From TH-plancto1 sp043777375 (GTDB lineage Bacteria > Planctomycetota > Planctomycetia > Planctomycetales > Planctomycetaceae): a stretch of 64,000 nucleotides of DNA. The position numbers and the translations under genes are program-made. The DNA lies in contig JAYWHX010000126.1 in NCBI GenBank assembly GCA_043777375.1, forward strand, positions 1 to 64,000. The letters are read 5' to 3'. How positions within the stretch are numbered: position 1 is the first letter of the stretch; each line of letters begins with the position of its first letter. Below the pieces are notes generated by a model. That model made no database searches and had not been told where the DNA came from. It worked only from the letters and a program-made list of their open reading frames with translations. This document shows, in pieces, positions 9,037-16,914 of the stretch.

Positions 9037-9690
9037 ATGTACGCACAACGCCTCAGCTTCTTCATCATGTCGACTTTGGCTGGCCTCACCGGGGCTGCCC
9101 AAGCACAAGGCCCCTGGCCTTCGACATACCAGCCGACGTTCTACTCCCCCGTCCAGGAGTTCTTCACTCCTCGCTCCTACTCATCGAACTACTCACAGCC
9201 CAGATTCAGTCAGTACCCGAGTACGCCAATCAATCCGGGCGTTCCCCAGTGCGCCAATGGGCAATGCCGACAGTCCGGCCCGAATGGTCTAAGTACGACC
9301 TCGAACCGGTGTGCCAACGGCCAATGCGCAGCCCCCTCGTCCAGCAACTATCAACCCGATGTCTACACGAACAGCAATCCTGCCACCGGGAATTGCCCGA
9401 ATGGACAATGCCGGAATCGTGGGACTGGCCTCAACCTGTGGGGCAACAATGGGGGATCATTCCAAAGCCAGCCGAACACGTCGTTCGGTCTGCGTCCTCT
9501 GACTCCCGTGAACCCGAACTTCAACTCACAACCTCGCGGTGGCCAGCTGAACCGTCTGGTCCCTTTGGATGGTGGGTTCCGTGTCAACGATGGATCCAAC
9601 GCTCCGCAAGGTCCCATGTACCGCGATCGGGAGTCAATGGTCCCACAAGACCAGAACGCGACCTTCGCTCCCGGAGTAAGGCTGCAATAG
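9037..9690 (+). CDS. Small secreted protein with C-x-NGQC repeats
   Basis: A 217-residue protein with a clear Sec signal peptide (MYAQRLSFFIMSTLAGLTGA, cleavage near AQAQ). The mature part is low in charge and rich in Asn, Pro, Ser, Gln and Gly. It carries three spaced copies of a six-residue Cys pair motif: QCANGQCR, RCANGQCA and NCPNGQCR. Each Cys pair could form a small disulfide loop or bind metal, but no family was recognised. The ATG at 9037 has GGAG six bases upstream, better than the TTG at 9025. A strong terminator follows. It is probably an envelope or extracellular protein. Confidence 0.75.
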   Translation: MYAQRLSFFIMSTLAGLTGAAQAQGPWPSTYQPTFYSPVQEFFTPRSYSSNYSQPRFSQYPSTPINPGVPQCANGQCRQSGPNGLSTTSNRCANGQCAAPSSSNYQPDVYTNSNPATGNCPNGQCRNRGTGLNLWGNNGGSFQSQPNTSFGLRPLTPVNPNFNSQPRGGQLNRLVPLDGGFRVNDGSNAPQGPMYRDRESMVPQDQNATFAPGVRLQ

Positions 9691-9726
9691 TCTTCGCGGA
9701 TCGCATGATTCGTCTGACATTGAAAC

Positions 9727-9767
9727 ACAAAAACACCCTCGGCACGATACGCCGGGGGTGTTTTTTT
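9727..9767. terminator. Rho-independent terminator, probably bidirectional
   Basis: AACACCCTCGGC pairs with GCCGGGGGTGTT around a short loop, followed by TTTTTTT on the plus strand and preceded by an A-rich run. It sits between the Cys-repeat gene (plus) and the oxidoreductase gene (minus) and can serve both. Confidence 0.88.
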
Positions 9768-9806
9768 GTGTGAGTCTGTCTTCCACCTGCCCGTACTTGA
9801 CCCAGA

Positions 9807-10781
9807 TCAGCTTTGGCCCGCTGCCAACTGATGCGCCAGCTCCAGCACCTTCATATTGGCAAGACCATCCTCGCCTGGGTCGACCAATTGACCAGCTGCG
9901 ATCGATCGGCAGAAGTCATCGACCTGCTCGCCGTATTGATTCGCAACGGGGACCGCAATTTCTTCCCAGGGAGTCGCCCCATCGCAGTTCCGTTTGATCT
10001 TGATGACACTGAGATCGGGAGGCACAAATGCATCCTCTAACAGAATGCGCCCCTTCTCTCCGACGATCTCCGCCTGGCATCGATAAGGCAATTCGAAGCT
10101 GCAATCGATGTTCGCCAGGATCTCACCGGGAAAGGTCAACCCGATGCGCATCGACATGTCAACGCCGGTCGGTCCCCAGTGGGCACTCGAATCAATGCGA
10201 GTGGGCTCCGACTCCGCAAAGAACCGGGCGCAGTTCACCCCGTAACAACCCACGTCCCACATCGCCCCGCCGCCCCGCTCGGGATTCATTCGCCAGTCGC
10301 TGCGATCAATGTCGAACGAGAAGCTCGCCACGATCTGCCGCAGCGGACCAATCGCTCCCGAGCGCACCAGCTCGCGGGCCATCTTCGCCCGCGGATGATG
10401 CCGCCACATGAACGCCTCTTGCAGGATCACCCCTGCTTTGCGACACGCCTCGACCATCTCCCGCGACTCGTCCGTATTCAGGGCCAGCGGCTTCTCGCAT
10501 AGCACGTGCTTCCCCGCCTTCGCAGCTGCAATCGTCCAGCGGTGGTGATGCTCTCCTGTGCAGGGGATGTAGACGGCGTCGATCTCAGGATCGTCGAGAA
10601 TCGCTTGATACGAGTCATACGCCTTCGCCGCCCCATGCGTGGCCGCCCACTCTTTGGCGACACCCGGCCGCTCACTGGCCAGCGCATACAACACGGCCAG
10701 CTTTGATCCCTTCAAACCCGGAATCAAACCCCGCTGCACAATGCGACCGCATCCCAAGATGCCAAATTTCAGAAGACTCAT
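9807..10781 (-). CDS. Gfo/Idh/MocA-family oxidoreductase
   Basis: A 324-residue NAD(P)-dependent sugar or polyol dehydrogenase-like protein. The Rossmann motif FGILGCGRI is at residues 5-13. The family Lys is in CEKPLALN (about 93-100). The C-terminal beta-sheet domain includes GGGAMWDVGCYGVN, where the typical family Asp-x-Gly-x-His reads DVGCY, so the usual catalytic His is replaced or shifted. The start at 10781 has GGGAA just upstream and matches the family N-terminus; the frame is open further upstream without family similarity. The substrate is unknown. It lacks a twin-arginine signal, unlike many planctomycete members, so it should be cytoplasmic. Confidence 0.88.
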   Translation of the reverse strand: MSLLKFGILGCGRIVQRGLIPGLKGSKLAVLYALASERPGVAKEWAATHGAAKAYDSYQAILDDPEIDAVYIPCTGEHHHRWTIAAAKAGKHVLCEKPLALNTDESREMVEACRKAGVILQEAFMWRHHPRAKMARELVRSGAIGPLRQIVASFSFDIDRSDWRMNPERGGGAMWDVGCYGVNCARFFAESEPTRIDSSAHWGPTGVDMSMRIGLTFPGEILANIDCSFELPYRCQAEIVGEKGRILLEDAFVPPDLSVIKIKRNCDGATPWEEIAVPVANQYGEQVDDFCRSIAAGQLVDPGEDGLANMKVLELAHQLAAGQS

Positions 10782-11070
10782 GAGTTCCCAACACGCCAGC
10801 GAATCAAGTGAGCAAAATTGCGACCCGCAGCATATCGCCCGCCCGCCCCCCCAGCCACTGCCGCGCCGAAAGCCCCATCGTCCGCAACCTTCCCTTGTGG
10901 TGTACGTTTCCGACGTGCCCGTCAAACGGAACTCATTCCACGCATACAGCTGCAATTTCCACTGCGTTCAGGCATCGCAACAATTCTGACTGATTTCAGT
11001 TGCACACTCGGGGATTGATCGCGTACGCTTGAACGATCTTCTTTTTCTCCCATTCGGGGTGTGATTCATC

Positions 11071-14000
11071 ATGAGCGAACAAATCGTTCAGTGTCCAAGT
11101 TGTGGCGTCAAACTCAAACTGAAAGACGATCGAGTATTGCCCGCAGATGCAGCCTGTCCCAAGTGCCAAGCTCCACTCTTTCAACGAGTGAAACCCTCGA
11201 CGGGGCCCACCTCGACCAGCTCAGCTCGATCGACCCCCGCCGCTCCTCCAGCTCGTACTGCGAAGCGACGGCCTGTCCAAGACGAGGTGGATGAATTCGA
11301 TGATGTGGTTGAAGAAGAGTATGCAGAGGCCCGGCCTCGAAAGCGTTCTCGGAGCAAGAGCCGCTCATCAGGAGGCATCCCCGGGTGGGCCATTGGTGCC
11401 GTGATCACACTGCTTGCCGTGGCTGTCGTGGTCGGTGTCGTTCTATTGCTGCCGCGTGGCGAGACCACTCTCGTTGCGCAGCAATCCACAACTCCTGTCG
11501 CAGCGAGCCCAGAAGTCGCGTCTCCTGCCAGCGGAGTCGCGAGTTTGCCAACCAACGGAGCCGCCAGCACACCGCCTCTCCCTTCAGCCGCGATGGTTCA
11601 GACTGGCCAGTCAGCGGGCCCCGTAACGAGTCCTCCGCCCGCCACTCCCCCCGCGATCGCAGCTCCGGCTGTCATCGCCGCTGCACCCCGCATCGGGGAT
11701 GGCCCTCTCGCCAAGTACCAGCCCAAGCCAGACTCACTGCACTACTACCACTTCGAAGTCGTCAGCGATCTCGACGAGTATCTGGAAAAGACGAGTGGCA
11801 GCTGCATGCTGACCGCTCAAAAAGTCGAGACCTCGGGCTTCTCGATAAAACGTGAAAGCCAGGAGGGCAGCGGCACCGGTTTCGTGGTCGGTTCCAATGG
11901 AGTGATTGTCACGTGTGCCCATGTGGTCGATGGAACCGAGACGATTCAGGTTGTCATCGGCGGACAGACCTACCCAGCAACGGTTTTGCACTCCGACAGC
12001 ACGCTCGATCTGGCGGTCATTAAAATTGAGGCCAATGGACTCCCGGTCTTGCCTCTGGCGAACTCGGATCAGATCCAGCTCGGGCAAACCCTGCGAGTCA
12101 TTGGATTCCCGCTCTCAGATGTCCTGGGAACGGGGATCAAGATCACACAGGGGGCGGTGTCGGGAATCGTCGAGAAGGATGGACAGCGGCAGATACAAAC
12201 CGATGCGACCATCAATCCGGGGAACAGCGGCGGTCCAGTATTCAACACACGCGGTGAAGTCATCGGGGTGGCGAGCGCCAAACTTTCCGGTGCAGCTGTC
12301 TCTCAAGTGGGGTTTTGCGTTCCATCGAGCGTCTTGTCCGGCATGCTTCAGCAGAAGGGAATTGTGCTGGCTCCCTCGATCGCTGGCCAGGAGCTGGATG
12401 CCCCCGCCATGGTACAGAAGGTGTCACCAGCGGTTGCCTACATCAAGGTCAAGATGGGCGAGGACAGCCAGGCCCAACTCGGATTTCGGTACACGGCCAC
12501 AATGCACTCTCGCCGCGAGGGAAAAGCCGGGCGAGTCTTCATCGGCGGGATCAGCCTGCCAGCCCACGAATCGGGAAATCTCTCCCTGACGGAACATGGT
12601 CAGCCTGTGGAAGTCTCCGACGGGAACTATACCCCGATCATTATGACGCGGCTGCCGTTGCTGCCCTTCGTCGAACTCTCCAAGTCAGGCCAGACTGACT
12701 GGACCAATCAGCGGGAAATCTCGATCGTGCGAGAAGAGCAGAGTGATCGCTCGATGCCGCACTTCCGATCTCGTCGTGGTCCTTATGGGGATCTGTTCCC
12801 CGGTGAGAAACCCAAAGTGGTTGCCATCCAAAAAGCCGTCGAACGGGATCAATTCCATGTCACCACCAGCACCGCTCAGCAAGTGGTCCTGACCCGGAAC
12901 TATGAACTCAAAACCACAGACGGCAGCGAGCCCGGCATCGTGCTCACCGGAACTGGCACTTGGACTTTTGACCATGCCGAGGGAATGCCCGTGGCTTCCG
13001 ATCTCAAGGGAACGTTCAAGGTCACTGTCTCCGGTGTGACAGTCACGATCCCCTACACCGTAACGGTTACTCGCTGGACCCAAGCTGAGATCGATGGCAT
13101 GCAGGAGAAGATGGCCACGGCTCGCGCAAAAACGGCCATCGATCAGGAAAAGATCAAGAAGGGGGAGCCCCCCATGGGTAGCGACGCAGCCCACGTGATT
13201 ACCTCGAAATCATGGGGCTATAAGACTCTGGCGATTTCTCCCAACGGCAAGACGGTGGCCTTCACGAATCAGGACAAGGCGATCTTTGTTCACGATTTGG
13301 CGACCGGGAAAGAGATTGACTCAAAACTCGGTCTCGACGAACTGGGAGCGCCCAGTGCATCGACCTATACGCCTGACGGTAAACACCTGCTCGTCGGCGG
13401 GTATGCTGGCATCATCCGCATCTGGTCCGTCGACGAGGAAGGGGAACTCGACAGCCTCGGCGATTTCGCCGGGCACGCCGATGAAATCCAGTCGATCGAG
13501 TTGTTAGCTGACAATAAGACAGTGATCTCCAGCGACAATAAGAAACGAGTGCGATCGTGGAATCTCGACAATCAGAAAGAGAACTACTCAATTGCTGAAT
13601 TGAAGGACGAGATCGTTGAGATCGGCGTCGCTCCGGATGGCAAGAACGGCATGCTGGTCGCCACGAACAGCGAAGTCTCGACGTTCGATCTGTCCGATGG
13701 AAAGGTGACCTCATCCAGCTCGGTTTTTAAATCGCACTTTGGCAAGGTCGCCCTGATCTCCCCGGATGGGAAGACGTTGTTCATCCCGGATTCCTACAAG
13801 GTGACGTGCCACACCCTGAAGAGTAAAAAGTCCCCCGCCGTAATTGATCTCGGCGAGATCCCCTGGGCCTTGGCGTATTGCCCGAAGACGAACGAAGTCA
13901 TCGCCGGAGGATCGGGCAAGATTCACGTCATCGACTGGAAAAAAGAGACCCGCACAGCTGTGCTCAGTACGGGGGCATCGATCTCGGGTTATGTGCAAAC

Positions 14001-14139
14001 AGTGGCGATCTCGCCGGATGGCCGGTACGTCGTCGCCATCGGCGGCCCCATCGGCCAAAGCGTCCTGATCTTCGACCGACAAGCCGCCCCGAAGAAAGAA
14101 GCTGAGCCGGATGAGGAGGGTGCCGAGACAGAGAAGTGA
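11071..14139 (+). CDS. Zinc-ribbon/TM/trypsin-like protease/seven-bladed propeller protein
   Basis: A 1022-residue chimera. Residues 8-35 form a zinc ribbon (CPSCG...CPKC). A charged linker leads to one membrane helix near 108-130 (WAIGAVITLLAVAVVVGVVL). An HtrA/DegP-like serine protease domain follows, with His284 (TCAHVV), Asp313 (STLDLAVI) and Ser386 (NPGNSGGP), so the triad is intact. No PDZ domain is evident after it. A roughly 270-residue unassigned region precedes seven WD40-like blades (about 705-1010), such as LAISPNGKTVAF and VAISPDGRYVVAIGG. The protein is likely anchored with protease and propeller outside the cytoplasm. Envelope quality control is inferred. The same zinc-ribbon module heads the PrsW-like gene at 30943. 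Confidence 0.88.
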   Translation: MSEQIVQCPSCGVKLKLKDDRVLPADAACPKCQAPLFQRVKPSTGPTSTSSARSTPAAPPARTAKRRPVQDEVDEFDDVVEEEYAEARPRKRSRSKSRSSGGIPGWAIGAVITLLAVAVVVGVVLLLPRGETTLVAQQSTTPVAASPEVASPASGVASLPTNGAASTPPLPSAAMVQTGQSAGPVTSPPPATPPAIAAPAVIAAAPRIGDGPLAKYQPKPDSLHYYHFEVVSDLDEYLEKTSGSCMLTAQKVETSGFSIKRESQEGSGTGFVVGSNGVIVTCAHVVDGTETIQVVIGGQTYPATVLHSDSTLDLAVIKIEANGLPVLPLANSDQIQLGQTLRVIGFPLSDVLGTGIKITQGAVSGIVEKDGQRQIQTDATINPGNSGGPVFNTRGEVIGVASAKLSGAAVSQVGFCVPSSVLSGMLQQKGIVLAPSIAGQELDAPAMVQKVSPAVAYIKVKMGEDSQAQLGFRYTATMHSRREGKAGRVFIGGISLPAHESGNLSLTEHGQPVEVSDGNYTPIIMTRLPLLPFVELSKSGQTDWTNQREISIVREEQSDRSMPHFRSRRGPYGDLFPGEKPKVVAIQKAVERDQFHVTTSTAQQVVLTRNYELKTTDGSEPGIVLTGTGTWTFDHAEGMPVASDLKGTFKVTVSGVTVTIPYTVTVTRWTQAEIDGMQEKMATARAKTAIDQEKIKKGEPPMGSDAAHVITSKSWGYKTLAISPNGKTVAFTNQDKAIFVHDLATGKEIDSKLGLDELGAPSASTYTPDGKHLLVGGYAGIIRIWSVDEEGELDSLGDFAGHADEIQSIELLADNKTVISSDNKKRVRSWNLDNQKENYSIAELKDEIVEIGVAPDGKNGMLVATNSEVSTFDLSDGKVTSSSSVFKSHFGKVALISPDGKTLFIPDSYKVTCHTLKSKKSPAVIDLGEIPWALAYCPKTNEVIAGGSGKIHVIDWKKETRTAVLSTGASISGYVQTVAISPDGRYVVAIGGPIGQSVLIFDRQAAPKKEAEPDEEGAETEK

Positions 14140-14161
14140 TCGCAAGTATCCCCGGAGCGAG

Positions 14162-14239
14162 TGGCACGACCCTGACGGCTTTGCGGAAGGGCGTGGTCTC
14201 GCAGCGCTCGCCACACCCCTCGAGGCTCAGGGTGTGCCA
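14162..14239. repeat. Inverted repeat downstream of the protease gene
   Basis: Arms TGGCACGACCCTGA (14162-14175) and TCAGGGTGTGCCA (14227-14239) are reverse complements apart from one extra base. A 51-base spacer separates them. It lies between convergent genes and belongs to the same class of short dispersed palindromes seen elsewhere here. Confidence 0.6.
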
Positions 14240-14247
14240 CCCGACCG

Positions 14248-14279
14248 CAATAAAAGCAGAGGCCACAGATGTGTGGCCT
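14248..14279 (-). terminator. Terminator of the sigma/anti-sigma/PDZ gene set
   Basis: On the minus strand AGGCCACA-CATC-TGTGGCCT forms a perfect eight-base stem, followed by a T-rich tail (CTGCTTTTATT). It lies 40 bases beyond the stop of the PDZ gene. Confidence 0.78.
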
Positions 14280-14318
14280 CCGAAGGGTTTCGTAGGGCGG
14301 ATCGATCGACGAGGGAAC

Positions 14319-15323
14319 TCAGGAGATGCTGATCAAGGTGGTCAGGCGATTGCGACGCGGCACTTGGAAGCAGTCCCCCTCGTCTTTGGCACGGTTGTTT
14401 TCTGGCGGCTGATCGTCGTTGGCATCCGGATTTTTCTCCATCCGATCGACAGCTTGCTGGAGCCGTTTGACCTGTTCTGTCAGGTTATGGATCGACTCGG
14501 TCAGGGCTTCCATTTGTTGCGGGTTGTTCGCTGGGAATGGGAAGGCCATCTGATCCGGAATGGCTGAGGGGAGAATCATCCCCGGCGGCAATTGTCCGTT
14601 CGAGACCAGTCGGCCGTTCTGCATAAAAAAAGTCCCTGGCATAACGGGCCAGTTGACAGCTGCATTCGGCGTGAACTTCAACTCCTCACGTTTGATGGGA
14701 GTGACTTCGACTGTCTTCTGCTCCTCCTTGCGCTGGACGGTGATGGAGACCGGCTTTCCCTCGGAGGCATCGACGATTTCTTGGAGGTCTTTCGGGTGCT
14801 TGAGTTCCTTGTCACCGGATTTCAGCAGGATGTCGTACTGCTGAAGTTCCGACTTGGCCGCCGGGCTGTCAGACATGATCGAGCCGACCATGACACCCGT
14901 GCCTTCCGGCAGTGCGATGTGAGCGCGAAGTGACTCGGGCACTTCGCTGAGTGAAACGCCGATCACGAACTTGGGGAGAGGAACGTCTTCCTGAACTGAG
15001 TTCGGATCACCAATCAGATCCTTCGAAGACACGATCTCCGCGTTCGGCAATCCGATGATTCTGAGTTCTCCGGTCGGGAGCTGGAATGTGAACTCATTTG
15101 CTTCAACGGAGGTGCCGCCCTGAGACAGTCGTACCCGTGATTGCTGGTCCTCGGACTTGGAGTCCTCGGGCTTCGGTGGATTGAGGGCCGGTGGTTCCGC
15201 AGCTTCCTTGAAAACGCGTATTCCGCTCACTTTATCTGAACCAGCCTCCTGGGCCAGCGCGACTACTTGAAAGGACAAGCTGCATGCGACCGCAGCCAGC
15301 GTCTGCCAGCGTTTGAATTCCAT
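14319..15323 (-). CDS. Exported PDZ-domain protein
   Basis: A 334-residue protein with a Sec signal peptide (MEFKRWQTLAAVACSLSFQV, cleavage near ALAQ). One PDZ domain spans roughly 120-205: a FVIGVSLSEVPESLRAHI carboxylate-binding loop region, then GVMVGSIMSDSPAAKSELQQYDILLKSG. A short coiled coil (MEALTESIHNLTEQVKRLQQ) lies near the C-terminus. No protease triad is present, so it is probably a binding or scaffold protein outside the cytoplasm. It follows the anti-sigma candidate by 60 bases on the same strand and may be under the same sigma factor; that link is inferred. Confidence 0.8.
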   Translation of the reverse strand: MEFKRWQTLAAVACSLSFQVVALAQEAGSDKVSGIRVFKEAAEPPALNPPKPEDSKSEDQQSRVRLSQGGTSVEANEFTFQLPTGELRIIGLPNAEIVSSKDLIGDPNSVQEDVPLPKFVIGVSLSEVPESLRAHIALPEGTGVMVGSIMSDSPAAKSELQQYDILLKSGDKELKHPKDLQEIVDASEGKPVSITVQRKEEQKTVEVTPIKREELKFTPNAAVNWPVMPGTFFMQNGRLVSNGQLPPGMILPSAIPDQMAFPFPANNPQQMEALTESIHNLTEQVKRLQQAVDRMEKNPDANDDQPPENNRAKDEGDCFQVPRRNRLTTLISIS

Positions 15324-15384
15324 GAGAGGCTCCGGAGTGATGGGCGAAAGTGACTGGTGAGTGAAAGTTGTTTGCCGCTAACGA

Positions 15385-16080
15385 TCACTGCAGCTGTTGA
15401 CGGAAACGCACGGTGTTGACGGGGACGATCAGGTGGCGGTTATTGTCGATTGGAACGGTGTAGTAGCTGGGCTCTTCGCGAATCTGGTAGCCCTGGTCTT
15501 CGAGTCGTTGCCGGTCCTCAACCGACAACCGGGGCATCAGCCGGTCACCGTACTGTTGCAGAAGTTCCGCGTCGAAGACCGGAGTGGAGGATGGCTGTGA
15601 ATTGGTCACTGGGGGGATCGGACTAGGGCGCTGAGACGCAGTGGACGGACCATTTCGCATCGAGACCATGGCTGTGGGAGCCCCCGATGGGCGGTTGGTG
15701 TTCGACGCAGACTGGACAACGCCGGGACCGGAGGGTGTCGCAGCGGAGTTCGAGCCAAATCGTCCCTGGCCCCCAACATACCCGAGCCCGACGGCCAGCA
15801 ATGTGCTCGCTGCCAAGGCCACCGAGCGGACCCCGCTGCTCCATGGGCGAAGGGGTGCCTCACTCGGTTGAGCTGGCCCAGCTATCAACGGCGGTGCTGG
15901 TTCGTGAACAAAGTCATGCCCCGCCTTCGACCACTGCTGGTGCTCCAAAAAGCCCAGTGCCACTTCGCGCCAGCCCGAGGGGCTAGATTCCAAATGCCGC
16001 AGCAGAGCCTGCTGTTCGGCTTCACTGAGTTCGCCGTCAACGCAACGTTGCAGGGTCAGTTCATCCAGAATGTGAGTCAT
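15385..16080 (-). CDS. Putative membrane anti-sigma factor
   Basis: A 231-residue protein starting inside the stop of the sigma gene (ATGA overlap), the usual arrangement for a sigma/anti-sigma pair. The N-terminus (LQRCVDGELSEAEQQALLRHLE) matches the start of anti-sigma domains. The later Cys residues of the zinc-binding H-x3-C-x2-C motif are absent, so it would be a zinc-free type. One membrane helix is predicted near 86-105 (VALAASTLLAVGLGYVGG). A Ser/Pro-rich linker and a small C-terminal domain (YGDRLMPRLSVEDRQRLEDQ) would face outward. The function is assigned from context plus the N-terminal pattern. Confidence 0.78.
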   Translation of the reverse strand: MTHILDELTLQRCVDGELSEAEQQALLRHLESSPSGWREVALGFLEHQQWSKAGHDFVHEPAPPLIAGPAQPSEAPLRPWSSGVRSVALAASTLLAVGLGYVGGQGRFGSNSAATPSGPGVVQSASNTNRPSGAPTAMVSMRNGPSTASQRPSPIPPVTNSQPSSTPVFDAELLQQYGDRLMPRLSVEDRQRLEDQGYQIREEPSYYTVPIDNNRHLIVPVNTVRFRQQLQ

Positions 16081-16724
16081 TGCGAGACCTCCCCATGTGG
16101 GGATGATGGTGGTTTTTCAGGCAGGGATGTGTCGCGATCCACGGTTCGCGACAGTTCCGCACGCAGACGTTTACGAGCTTGCAACAGCCGATACTCGACC
16201 GTGTTGAGGCTGACCCCCAATCGATCGGCCAGCTGCTGATAGCTCCAGTTTTCTGTGTGCTTCAGGATCAAAATCTGACGGTCGAGTTCCGGCAGACTTT
16301 CAAAGGCGAGTCGAATCGACTGCTGACGCTCCTTCCCCAGCAGCCACTTCAGGGGGTCGCCTCCTTCCATGGAGGTTGAGATCGGTCGCTGCTCCGCCAC
16401 GCGATTGACCAGCTTGCGTCTGCGGCCCGCCGATCGCCGGTACATCAAGCACAGCTTGATGGAAACTCGATAGAGCCAGGGGGCGATCTTGGTGGGATCG
16501 GTCGGGCGGTGGCCCGACTTCAACACTCCCAAAGCGACCTCTTGCATCACGTCATCGACAGCCTGTGGCTCATTCAGCCGGGACCGGATCACGGTCCGTA
16601 ACCACGGAGCATGCTCCGCCAATGCCGCCCCCCACTGAATCTCGGTTGGAGACTCAGCCAGGCCGGTCGAGCTGTCAGGCCGGGGTTGCATGCAGGGACA
16701 GTCAGGTGTGACGAGGTCAGACAC
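16077..16724 (-). CDS. ECF-family RNA polymerase sigma factor
   Basis: A 215-residue sigma-70 family protein of ECF type. Region 2 spans about 30-100, with DDVMQEVALGVLKS and APWLYRVSIKLCLMYRR. Region 4 spans about 140-195, with LPELDRQILILKHTENWSYQ and the helix-turn-helix LADRLGVSLNTVEYRLLQAR. The GTG at 16724 opens the frame; an ATG at 16691 is an alternative and neither has a clear ribosome site. It overlaps the anti-sigma candidate by four bases. It is divergent from the giant DUF2339 gene, with 190 bases between the two starts that could contain an autoregulated promoter. Confidence 0.92.
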   Translation of the reverse strand: MSDLVTPDCPCMQPRPDSSTGLAESPTEIQWGAALAEHAPWLRTVIRSRLNEPQAVDDVMQEVALGVLKSGHRPTDPTKIAPWLYRVSIKLCLMYRRSAGRRRKLVNRVAEQRPISTSMEGGDPLKWLLGKERQQSIRLAFESLPELDRQILILKHTENWSYQQLADRLGVSLNTVEYRLLQARKRLRAELSRTVDRDTSLPEKPPSSPHGEVSQ

Positions 16725-16914
16725 ATGCGGACAACAACAGAGTCATCATTCGCAGGATCAAGGGATTGTTGCCGCTTCTGGCCAGATCCGGGAGATGAAC
16801 TGGGAAAATCGACTCACGAGTCGCGTCTGGCAGCAGCACTCGCGGCGGAATGGCTGTTCACGATACAACATCCCACAGCAGATATTGTTGCGACACGACT
16901 GGCGGGAGTCGGAG

